A DNA stretch of 23,544 nucleotides from Calditrichia bacterium. GTDB lineage: Bacteria; Calditrichota; Calditrichia; Calditrichales; Calditrichaceae. Below the pieces are notes generated by a model. That model had not been told where the DNA came from. It was given only the letters and a program-made list of their open reading frames with translations, and ran no database searches. Position numbers and translations under genes: made by a program. Positions 15,116-21,977 of the stretch are shown here, piece after piece; position 1 is the first letter of the stretch, and every line of letters starts with the position of its first letter. The stretch lies in assembly GCA_027039465.1 (NCBI GenBank), contig JALWEA010000418.1, positions 5,446 to 28,989 of the forward strand, in the 5' to 3' direction.

Positions 15116-15420
15116 GGTATTCGTTAACCGTTATTCGTTTAATCGTGTTTGCGCCGGTTCACGATCGATTCCGCCGAAATGTAGGGACGAAGCATTCCCC
15201 TAACAAATAAAGAAATAATCGATGTTTTGGGTTGCATAACGTTAAATTTTTTGAGTTTGAAGAGTCTTAACGGAAATGCTTCGCCCTTACTTGGAACATC
15301 GCAGAAAAGCAGAATCGTATCGAGGGACGGACGCGGCACTATTGCGCAAATTACTATTTACGGATAACGAATACACGAATAACGAATAACGTTTCTCTTA
15401 ACCCTTATACCCTTAACTTT
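15116..15420. repeat. Inverted-arm repeat locus B with a ~190 bp core
   Basis: The 387 bp between the Lon-like and AIM24-like genes hold no convincing gene. GGTTGATTGGTTAAATGG (15090-15107) and TATTCGTTAACCGTTATTCG (about 15119-15138) form the left arm. ACGGATAACG followed by CGAATAACGAATAACG-type units (15360-15391) and CTTAACCCTTATACCCTTAA (15397-15416) form the right arm in the opposite sense. Between them lies a ~190 bp core (15151-15338) that recurs inverted at 21455-21652. Confidence 0.8.
15181..15290. mobile_element. MITE-like 110 bp element, copy 1
   Basis: Begins GTAGGGACGAAGCATT and ends AATGCTTCGCCCTTAC, an imperfect 16 bp terminal inverted repeat. The interior contains AACAAATAAAGAAATAATCG, which is identical in the second copy. 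It encodes no credible protein. The similarity to copy 2 extends beyond the inverted repeats on both sides (15151-15338), so the duplicated unit is larger than this element. No transposase is present in the window; the mobile nature is inferred. Confidence 0.6.
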
Positions 15421-15467
15421 TAACACTCATCCCACTCACCCATTCAACAAAAGCACAGGAGTTTTAA

Positions 15468-16226
15468 ATGGCTGATGTAATTGACTTTAAAATTTACGGC
15501 GATGATATGCAGATCGTGGAAGTAGAGCTGGATCCTGGCGAAGGTATTCAGGCCGAAGCAGGAGCCATGTTGTACATGGAAGACGGCATCGAAATGCAAA
15601 CCACAACCGGCGGCGGCTTATTCAAAGGCTTAAAACGCATGATTACCGGTGAGAGCTTCTTTATCACGAATTTTGTCTATCATGGTTCGGGTAAGGGTCA
15701 CGTGGCTTTTGCCGCGCCTTATCCCGGTAAAATTATTCCGGTAGATTTAAGTGATTTCGGCGGACGTATATTGTGCCAGAAGGATGCATTTTTGTGCGCG
15801 GCTGCAGGAACGGAAATTGAAGTGGCATTTACCAAGCGCCTGGGAGCCGGTTTGTTTGGCGGCGAAGGTTTTATTTTGCAGGAGCTAACCGGAGACGGAA
15901 TGGCTTTTGTGCATGCCGGAGGTACCATTCTGGAACGTGATCTGGCGCCGGGCGAACGCTTGCGCGTGGACACCGGCTGTTTGGTGGCCATTGCACCAAC
16001 CGTAGATTACGACATTCAATTTGTCGGCGGATTTAAAAATGCATTGTTCGGCGGTGAAGGCATGTTCCTGGCCTTGTTACGCGGTCCTGGTAAAGTGTAT
16101 TTGCAAAGCCTGCCCTTTTCGCGCATGGCCGACCGCATTTACGCTGCCGCACGGTTTCAGCAAAAAGGCGAACAGAAAGGCATTGGCGGTTTGGGTATTT
16201 TAGGCGATCTGATCAGCGGGGATTAA
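15468..16226 (+). CDS. TIGR00266/AIM24-family protein
   Basis: 252 residues. The pattern ELDPGEGIQAEAGAMLYM near the N terminus (about 20-37), repeated glycine-rich GGGLFKGLKRMITGESFF (48-65), RLGAGLFGGEGFILQELTG and FKNALFGGEGMFLALLRGPG, and the C-terminal VYLQSLPFSRMADRI are hallmarks of the TIGR00266 (AIM24) family. The fold is a repeated beta-barrel/helix related to tryptophan-RNA-binding attenuator-like proteins. There is no signal peptide. The molecular role in bacteria is not established; the mitochondrial relative Aim24 affects inner-membrane organisation. The ATG follows CACAGGAG with 6 nt spacing. It is probably monocistronic, since the next gene runs the other way. Confidence 0.92.
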   Translation: MADVIDFKIYGDDMQIVEVELDPGEGIQAEAGAMLYMEDGIEMQTTTGGGLFKGLKRMITGESFFITNFVYHGSGKGHVAFAAPYPGKIIPVDLSDFGGRILCQKDAFLCAAAGTEIEVAFTKRLGAGLFGGEGFILQELTGDGMAFVHAGGTILERDLAPGERLRVDTGCLVAIAPTVDYDIQFVGGFKNALFGGEGMFLALLRGPGKVYLQSLPFSRMADRIYAAARFQQKGEQKGIGGLGILGDLISGD

Positions 16227-16344
16227 AATTGTTTTTTGCTTTAACATCGTGATTTTTACATTTATGTCTCCGGAACTTACTATCCCGGAAATTTTGGTAT
16301 CGATCCTTCGTTTTGTAACGGATATGGTAGGCTTATATTTTATT

Positions 16345-16662
16345 TTAGAATGAAAACATTTCCTGTAAAATGCGAATCACTTCATATTGTGATTTTTCAT
16401 CAATAACACCCAAATGTTTTATTAACCGTGCTTTATCAACCGTTCGGATTTGGTCTAATACGATTTGTCCCCTTGTCCCCTGAAAAATACAAGTTACCCT
16501 GGTTGGATAATCTCTAATTCGGCTTGTCATTGGCGCAACAATTACCGTTGAAATATAATCAGTCATTTCATCCGGCGATATAATTAAGCATGGGCGTGTT
16601 TTTTTAATTTCCTTGCCAATGGTAGGATCCAAATTGATTAAGTAAACATCAAATCGTTTCAT
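16345..16662 (-). CDS. mazF: MazF/PemK-family mRNA-interferase toxin
   Basis: 105 residues, the usual MazF length. It begins MKRFDVYLINLDPTIGKEIK and contains KTRPCLIISPDEM (21-33, the conserved RPxLIIS strand), STVIVAPMTSRIRDYP and IVLDQIRTVDKARLI, which form the RNA-binding and cleavage surface with conserved Arg and Thr/Ser residues. Proteins of this family cut mRNA at short sequence motifs and arrest growth. Its ATG overlaps the stop of the upstream antitoxin gene by 4 nt (ATGA), which favours coupled expression with antitoxin first. Cleavage specificity cannot be told from sequence. No terminator was seen after it. Confidence 0.93.
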   Translation of the reverse strand: MKRFDVYLINLDPTIGKEIKKTRPCLIISPDEMTDYISTVIVAPMTSRIRDYPTRVTCIFQGTRGQIVLDQIRTVDKARLIKHLGVIDEKSQYEVIRILQEMFSF

Positions 16663-16928
16663 TCAATGTTGTCCCATGTCCATTCTTCATCATCCCATGC
16701 ACTTTGAGACAGAACAGAATCTGCATCCAATAAGCCGTCATCGGATTTGGAAGCCATTCGCGCAAACGCTTTGCGCCAACCGATTCTTCTTTGATGAATG
16801 GGTCTCAAGATAATTCGGTCTTGTTCAACTTCCAAATCAAGTTCATCATTAATTCCGACTTGATTCAGAATGACCTTTGGTAAACGAATACCCCTGGAAT
16901 TTCCGATTTTTATTACTTTTGTTTTCAT
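16659..16928 (-). CDS. mazE: MazE-family antitoxin (AbrB/SpoVT DNA-binding domain)
   Basis: 89 residues. The N-terminal half (1-48) is a swapped-hairpin AbrB-like DNA-binding domain: TKVIKIGNSRGIRLPKVILN, then DELDLEVEQDRIILRPI. The C-terminal tail is acidic and tryptophan-rich (SAWDDEEWTWDNIE), typical of the flexible segment that wraps around MazF and blocks its active site. It lies first in the operon and overlaps mazF by 4 nt. Two tandem 11 bp repeats immediately upstream of the start are a likely operator for autorepression. The family assignment is firm; the gene symbol is by family. Confidence 0.92.
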   Translation of the reverse strand: MKTKVIKIGNSRGIRLPKVILNQVGINDELDLEVEQDRIILRPIHQRRIGWRKAFARMASKSDDGLLDADSVLSQSAWDDEEWTWDNIE

Positions 16929-16938
16929 ATCCGAAATG

Positions 16939-16960
16939 TAATTACTTTGTAACTACTTTG
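16939..16960 (-). promoter_or_regulatory. Tandem direct repeats upstream of mazE, candidate operator
   Basis: GTAATTACTTT (16939-16949) and GTAACTACTTT (16950-16960) are adjacent and differ at one base. They lie 11 nt before the mazE start, where the MazE/MazF complex would bind to repress its own promoter. No TAnnTTTG box was recognised nearby. Confidence 0.5.
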
Positions 16961-17065
16961 CAAATTTGTTTTTTTAATTAACAATAAAAATCCTAATGCG
17001 GTTCCGAGTTTTTTAATACGAAAATTAATTCGTTTATGAATTCGCTCTAATATTAAGCTAAAGTC

Positions 17066-18310
17066 CTATTCGTACCTCAACGCATCCACCGGATTCACCT
17101 GTGCCGCTTTGCGCGCCGGGAAATAACCGGCCAATAAACCGATCAATGAAAGCAGACCGATGGAAGTCAGCAACACATCAATCGAAAAAATAGGTCGTGC
17201 CAAAAACTGCATGGTTTGCGATTGTGCCGGTAACATCCACATAATTTTTATAATGGCCGCTGAAATGAGCAATCCGATGATGCCGCCGATAAAAGCAATG
17301 ACCAATGATTCGAAGATAAATTGAAAAATAATATCACGACGGCGTGCGCCGATGGCCCGTTTAATCCCGATCTCGCGCGTGCGCTCTTTAGCCACGACAA
17401 ACATGATGTTGGCCACGCCGACTCCGGCGATCACCAACGTCATAGCGCCGGTTAAGGCCAGAAATATGTTAATTCCGCCGAAAATTTTTCCCATAATTTT
17501 TTCCGCTTCTGCCACATCCCAAATGTACACAGCATCTTCATCGTGCGGATCGAATTGATATTTACGCGCCAAAACGCTACGAATTTGCTTTACCACAAAT
17601 GTGCTGCGATCCGGGCGAACAGGCTTTATAATCAAACTGTTCACGTAGATATTTCCGTAAATGCTGCGGAAAGTTGTAAACGGAATAATGGCCCTTCGTG
17701 TATCCGGACCGTTATTCATGGAAGTTTGAAGTTTCGGCGGCATAATACCGACCACGTTAAAAGGAACGCCGTCGATGTCCACGCGGTGACCGATCGGATT
17801 TTTACTGCCAAATAACTCGCGTGCAATTTCTTCCCCTAAAAAAACCACCCGACGCCGTTCTTCCAAATCTTTTTCATTCAGGAAACGTCCGCCGGGTCCC
17901 GGAAACATGCGCCGTAAAAACTCAAATTCGGGGTAAACGCCTTCCATGTACGTGCTGGCGATTTTCGATCCCACTTTTAACCGCACAGTTCGGCCCAACG
18001 TTGGAATCGCGACCGCAACTTGCGGAATATTTTCGGCAATGATTTTGGCATCCTCCGGCCTCAAATAAATTCGGCGGCCAACAGGCAAACCGTTATATTT
18101 TATGGTGGTTTGACCTCTGTAAACAGTGATCACCTGATTCCTTGCATTAATCAATCCCAGTCGCACCCGATAAGACAATCCTTTGCCGAACGCCATGAGC
18201 AAAGTGACGGCAATAATGCCCCAACTAATGGCCATGGTGGTCAAAAAGGCGCGCGTCTTCTGCGTCCTGATATCCTGTAAAAATTCTTTTAATAACAAGA
18301 AAATGTACAT
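17066..18310 (-). CDS. MacB/FtsX-type ABC transporter permease (second copy)
   Basis: 414 residues from the ATG at 18310. A frame open to 18439 exists but would overlap the preceding gene by 112 nt, whereas MYIFLLLKEFLQDIR at 18310 has GGAG 7 nt upstream and matches the paralogue's start. Topology: an N-terminal transmembrane helix (about residues 22-45, TTMAISWGIIAVTLLMAFG); a large periplasmic MacB-PCD domain; then three C-terminal helices. It includes the family motif RTREIGIKRAIGARRRDI and ends GYFPARKAAQVNPVDALRYE. It belongs to the family that couples ATP hydrolysis to periplasmic conformational change (mechanotransmission) for export of peptides, lipids or macrolides. Last gene of the operon; substrate unknown. 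Confidence 0.92.
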   Translation of the reverse strand: MYIFLLLKEFLQDIRTQKTRAFLTTMAISWGIIAVTLLMAFGKGLSYRVRLGLINARNQVITVYRGQTTIKYNGLPVGRRIYLRPEDAKIIAENIPQVAVAIPTLGRTVRLKVGSKIASTYMEGVYPEFEFLRRMFPGPGGRFLNEKDLEERRRVVFLGEEIARELFGSKNPIGHRVDIDGVPFNVVGIMPPKLQTSMNNGPDTRRAIIPFTTFRSIYGNIYVNSLIIKPVRPDRSTFVVKQIRSVLARKYQFDPHDEDAVYIWDVAEAEKIMGKIFGGINIFLALTGAMTLVIAGVGVANIMFVVAKERTREIGIKRAIGARRRDIIFQFIFESLVIAFIGGIIGLLISAAIIKIMWMLPAQSQTMQFLARPIFSIDVLLTSIGLLSLIGLLAGYFPARKAAQVNPVDALRYE

Positions 18311-18327
18311 GCAAAACTCCGAGATGT

Positions 18328-19575
18328 TTAAAACCGCAAACAATCGACAACATTTAATTTGGCTGCCCGGCGCGCAGGGAAAAATCCGGCTAAAAACCCG
18401 ATGATAAACAGCAGTAAAGCGGACATGGCTGCCACCCAAACATTCAAATAAGGCGTTCCGGCCACTTCCTTAAAACTCTGCAAAGGTAATGCGGCAAACA
18501 CTTTAATGACCACGATCGCCAAACCGAAACCGATCAAAGCACCCAAGCCGATAATCAAAAAAGCTTCCAACATAAATTGCAACATGATGTCTCTTTGTCT
18601 GGCGCCCACCGTGCGCCGCACACCGATCTCGCGCGTGCGTTCGCGAACGACTACGTACATGATGTTAGCCAGGCCGATACCCCCTACCAAAAGCGTAATG
18701 GTTCCGATAATGCCCAAAAAGATATTGAAACCGAGCGAAAAGTAATACACAAACTTGTCCATCTCGGTGGTGTCCCAAATGGAAAGCGCCTCTTTATCAC
18801 GGGGATCGAATTTGAATTTGCGGCCCAATACGCGATACACCTGTTGCTTGATTTGTTCGGATCGACGGGCATCGTAAACCTGATAAACAAAATCACTGAT
18901 GTACCTTTCACCGAAAACGGATTCATACGTCGTAATGGGAATAAAAGCACGATCCTCATCGCGCTGATTGTAAGTGGAATTCTGTGTTTTCTTTTTCAGA
19001 ACTCCGATTACCAGAAAAGGAATGCTGTTAATGTACACATATTTTCCCACGGCGGTTTTATTTTTACCGAATAAAAAATCCTTTAAATTATTGCCTAAAA
19101 AGACGACCCGGCGTTTTTGCTTCAGATCGAGTTCATTGATCCATCGGCCGCCAGGCTGCCACCAGATGTTGCGCATCGGTCCGTATTCGGGAATAACGCC
19201 GGTGATATTCGGACGGTTAATACGATCCTTATAGCGGATCGCCCCATGCCATTGGCTGTATTCCGGGCTAATGCGCCGAATTCCTTTGACCTCGCGCCGA
19301 ACCAATTCCACATCTTCTTTCTGAAGCGGAATCCAACGACCGATACCGAATCCCTGGTAAGGAATGGAAGTACGGCCCGGCCAGACAATGCAAATACTTT
19401 CGCCCAACCCGTGCATGCTTTTTTGCAATTGCCGTTTGGCGCCCGCACCGAAGGCCAGCAATAAAACCACGGTTAACGTACCCCAAATAATACCGAACAT
19501 GGTCATGGCCGTTCGCGATTTGTACTGACGCAGGTAATAAAATATTTCGCGTAAACTTTCGCTAAAAGAATTCAT
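18328..19575 (-). CDS. MacB/FtsX-type ABC transporter permease (first copy)
   Basis: 415 residues, paralogous to the next gene over its full length. An N-terminal helix (about 23-45, TMFGIIWGTLTVVLLLAFGAG) precedes a periplasmic MacB-PCD domain (about 50-275). Three C-terminal helices (about 283-312, 335-365, 385-405) follow. The motif ERTREIGVRRTVGARQRDI lies after the second helix, and the protein ends FFPARRAAKLNVVDCLRF. It starts 26 nt after the membrane-fusion gene and is followed after 17 nt by the second permease, so the two probably form a heterodimer. No nucleotide-binding domain is fused to it. The substrate cannot be inferred. Confidence 0.93.
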   Translation of the reverse strand: MNSFSESLREIFYYLRQYKSRTAMTMFGIIWGTLTVVLLLAFGAGAKRQLQKSMHGLGESICIVWPGRTSIPYQGFGIGRWIPLQKEDVELVRREVKGIRRISPEYSQWHGAIRYKDRINRPNITGVIPEYGPMRNIWWQPGGRWINELDLKQKRRVVFLGNNLKDFLFGKNKTAVGKYVYINSIPFLVIGVLKKKTQNSTYNQRDEDRAFIPITTYESVFGERYISDFVYQVYDARRSEQIKQQVYRVLGRKFKFDPRDKEALSIWDTTEMDKFVYYFSLGFNIFLGIIGTITLLVGGIGLANIMYVVVRERTREIGVRRTVGARQRDIMLQFMLEAFLIIGLGALIGFGLAIVVIKVFAALPLQSFKEVAGTPYLNVWVAAMSALLLFIIGFLAGFFPARRAAKLNVVDCLRF

Positions 19576-19601
19576 AAGTGCCGCACCCGTTTTTTGTGCT
19601 T

Positions 19602-20702
19602 TTATTCCACTTCTTTGCTCTCTTTTTCCAATGCCTGGTCGCCTTCTTTAAGGCCTTCGAGCACTTCAATAAAAATGGCGTTGCTCAGACCGGTCTTAAT
19701 ATACTTTTCCTTGGAACCGTGTTCACCAACCGGAACTTGCACAAAGGCCGAATCATGGCGAAAAGTAACCACACGTTCGGGCAGAGCCAACACGCTGTCT
19801 CTTTGAGCAATAATAATATTGGCATTGGCCGAATAGCCTGCACGCAAGACAGCGCCGGCTTTGTCATCAATATGGATTTCCACGGGAAAAACGGTGGTGT
19901 TGTTCTGCTTTTTGGCCTTTAAGGAAATGTGCGTCACATGGCCTTTAATCGTTTTGCCAGGCAAGGCGCCTATTTGAATTTTACAAGGCAAACCTTCTTT
20001 TATTTTACCCACATCGATTTCATCCACCGTGCCTTTGAAAATCAAACGATCCATATTGGCCATACGCATTAGAGACGTACCAGGTTGATAGGAGGTTAAA
20101 GGAACAACCGGATCGCCCACATTGACGTTTTTCTCCAAAATGTAACCCGTCAGCGGTGCTTTGACCACGGTCTCGATTTCTTTTCCGGCAATTTGTGTTT
20201 TACCGACCTCCAACAATTGCAAATGTTCGGTGCGCATTTGATATTTCAGCTCCGCCTCTTTGTATTGCCGTTCGATTTTTTCAAAGTCCTGGTCGGAAAT
20301 CAATCCTTTTTGCTTCAACTGTTGCGAGCGCTGCAATTGCGTAAACAGGTTCTTCTTTTCGATACGGGCCATTTCCACATCGCGTTTGGCCTGGGCCAAT
20401 TCCAAGGGCGTCGGATCGGGTTTAACTTCCAACAAAGGCTGTCCGGCTTTAACGAAATCACCGATTTCCACATAAAGTTTACCCACCACTCCGGAAATCT
20501 TTGACTTGACTTCAATTTCATTCAGCGGTTCAATGGCACCGACGGCCAATGCCTTTTCCACGATATTCTTACGTGTTACCCGAACGGTCCGGCGTTTATT
20601 CTGATGATTATCTCCATTGCCTGAGAAAATTTTCAAGGCGATGAACCCTAACAAAAGGATGGCAAAAATATAAAGAATACGTTTTTTGGATTTTTTATTC
20701 AT
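19602..20702 (-). CDS. Efflux membrane-fusion (periplasmic adaptor) protein, MacA/HlyD type
   Basis: 366 residues from the ATG at 20702, which has AAAGGAGTG 7 nt upstream; a longer frame to 20771 adds 23 implausible residues. An N-terminal membrane anchor (RILYIFAILLLGFIALKIF, about residues 8-26) is followed by a lipoyl half-motif (SKISGVVGKLYVEIGDFVKA, 67-86). A helical hairpin then carries QLKQKGLISDQDFEKIERQY. The second lipoyl half (VVKAPLTGYILEKNVNVGD) and a beta-barrel domain complete it. It links inner-membrane permeases to an outer-membrane channel. It is the first gene of a three-gene operon with two MacB-type permeases. No TolC-like or ATPase gene is adjacent. Confidence 0.93.
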   Translation of the reverse strand: MNKKSKKRILYIFAILLLGFIALKIFSGNGDNHQNKRRTVRVTRKNIVEKALAVGAIEPLNEIEVKSKISGVVGKLYVEIGDFVKAGQPLLEVKPDPTPLELAQAKRDVEMARIEKKNLFTQLQRSQQLKQKGLISDQDFEKIERQYKEAELKYQMRTEHLQLLEVGKTQIAGKEIETVVKAPLTGYILEKNVNVGDPVVPLTSYQPGTSLMRMANMDRLIFKGTVDEIDVGKIKEGLPCKIQIGALPGKTIKGHVTHISLKAKKQNNTTVFPVEIHIDDKAGAVLRAGYSANANIIIAQRDSVLALPERVVTFRHDSAFVQVPVGEHGSKEKYIKTGLSNAIFIEVLEGLKEGDQALEKESKEVE

Positions 20703-20960
20703 TATCCGACACTCCTTTAACCTGATTGACAAATTGGGAAAACATATTTGGACATACGGAAGGAAGCGCACAAAAGTTGCAGGAGGCGGGGATTGGAACT
20801 TGGAACTGGGAATTGGGAATTGGTTGAATGGTTAAGCGTTAAGGGTGTAAGGGGTTAAGGGAAATGTTATCCGTTATTCGTGTATTCGTTAAGCGGATAA
20901 GGGTTGAATAGTTGATTAGTTAAATGGGGGAATGGGGAAAAGCGTTATTCGTATATCCGT

Positions 20961-21072
20961 TATTCGTTATTCGGGAATCATTGTTTGTGCAGGTGGTGGT
21001 GTGTGCCCGTTAATTGATGTAATTCCCAGTCCTGTCATTGCGAACGAGCCTGCGAGCGGGAGAATGAAGCAA
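20961..21072 (+). repeat. Left half of a ~115 bp inverted-repeat pair
   Basis: Starts in TATTCGTTATTCGGGAATCA, passes GTTAATTGATGTAATTCCCA and GTCATTGCGAACGAGCCTGC, and ends GAATGAAGCAATC. It is nearly identical to the reverse complement of 21821-21942. It includes a GTCATTGCGA...GAAGCAATC unit that resembles a dispersed repeat known from many bacterial genomes. Confidence 0.88.
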
Positions 21073-21316
21073 TCCCTTCCAAAGTAGCAACAAGCTCTTG
21101 AGACCCCCTAAATCCCCCTCGCAGGGCGATAAAAAGCCGTTCGCTGAATCTTGCCCAATGCCTTATTTGCTAAGCAGTTCAAGCATGCTATTTTACTCAA
21201 ACCAATAATCATTTTCTCGCCGGGCAAAATTTACCAAAGCATTTTGCGTCCCCTTATGAGGGGGGACAACAGGGGGTGGAAAATTGGAATTGGTTAAATT
21301 TTTGAATGGTTAAATA

Positions 21317-21347
21317 GGTTAAGGGTTAAGGGTTAAGGGTTAAGGGG
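21317..21347 (+). repeat. Telomere-like TTAAGGG tandem repeat with G-quadruplex potential
   Basis: Heptamer GGTTAAG/TTAAGGG repeated four times. Runs of three or four G at 21323, 21330, 21337 and 21344 are separated by TTAA loops, which fits the canonical intramolecular quadruplex pattern (four G3 runs, 4 nt loops). Less regular versions occur at 20829-20860 and, on the other strand, at 15397-15416. Confidence 0.85.
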
Positions 21348-21454
21348 AAAAACGTTATTCGTTTATTCGTTAACCGTTATTCGTAATCGTTGTTTTGGCA
21401 GCAGGTACCGTTTTGTAGGAGATTGCTCCATCGCTTCGCTACTATTGACATGTT

Positions 21455-21652
21455 GTGGCGCTTCCGTTCCTCGATACGATTCTGCCTTTCATCTTGCGTT
21501 GTCCGAAGTAAGGGCGAAGCATTTCCGTCAAGATGCTTCGAACTTAAAAAAGTTTAACGTTGTGCAACCAAAAACATCGATTATTTCTTTATTTGTTAGG
21601 AAAATGCTTCGCCCCTACAAGTATCGGCAGAATCACTCGGGAACCGGACGCT
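21455..21652 (-). repeat. Second copy of the ~190 bp core (inverted relative to locus B)
   Basis: The reverse complement aligns with 15151-15338 from GCGTCCGGTT to GTATCGAGGAACGG, with a few substitutions and short indels. It contains the 111 bp MITE-like element (21508-21618) with ends GTAAGGGCGAAGCATT and AATGCTTCGCCCCTAC. No transposase was seen. Confidence 0.82.
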
Positions 21653-21820
21653 ATGCCAGTTCCTAATTCCCAATCAATTCATGTCACTGTCTTAATAATC
21701 CGTGGCGCATGACATGGTTCCCGACCTACTATTGACATGTGGTGGGCTGTCATTCTGAATGGAGTCCCGAGAATCGGGACGGAATGAAGAATCCCTTACG
21801 TCCGGTGCTGCTTTGACGGA

Positions 21821-21942
21821 GATTGCTTCACTCTCCTACTCGCAGGCTCGCGGGATCGTTCGCAATGACAGGACTGGGAATTACATCAATTAACGGGCGC
21901 ACACCACCGCCTGCACAAACAATGATTCCCGAATAACGAATA
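21821..21942 (-). repeat. Right half of the ~115 bp inverted-repeat pair
   Basis: Reverse complement of 20961-21072, with an inserted ~8 nt (CGCGGGAT region, about 21850-21857) and a few substitutions. The stretch 21858-21942 is almost exact. The halves enclose about 750 bp. Confidence 0.88.
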
Positions 21943-21977
21943 ACAGATGTACGAATAACGCTTATACGAAAAATTCA

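Larger units (their letters stand above)
20703..21977. repeat. Mosaic repeat region, locus C (1.27 kb gene-free gap)
   Basis: No protein or RNA gene is supported in this gap. In order it holds GGAACTTGGAACTGGGAATT modules (about 20802-20820); GGTTGAATGGTTAA and TTAAGGG modules; CGTTATTCG arms (20866-20892, 20943-20972); one half of a ~115 bp inverted repeat (20961-21072); a C-rich/G-rich bounded segment (21103-21277, CCCCCTAAATCCCCCT to CAGGGGG); a second set of modules with the G-quadruplex motif; another arm (21353-21387); the second copy of the ~190 bp core (21455-21652); a GTCATTCTGA repeat (21749-21795); the other inverted-repeat half (21821-21942); and terminal arms (21929-21968) that stop 10 nt short of the uvrB stop. 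Confidence 0.85.

Noticed and set aside
15139..15339. Open frame on the minus strand sharing a conserved block with one at 21445-21666 (plus); both contain QPKTSIISLFVR.
   Set aside because: The shared block lies inside the duplicated ~190 bp repeat. A 1 nt indel shifts the frame between copies just upstream, and neither has a ribosome-binding site. I treat both as chance frames, although several differences in the block are synonymous.
18311..18439. N-terminal extension of the second permease.
   Set aside because: It overlaps the upstream permease gene by 112 nt and lacks a membrane or family match. The ATG at 18310 has a ribosome-binding site and aligns with the paralogue.
20703..20771. 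Longer N terminus of the membrane-fusion protein.
   Set aside because: The added 23 residues precede an internal ATG with AAAGGAGTG, and the membrane anchor follows that ATG directly.
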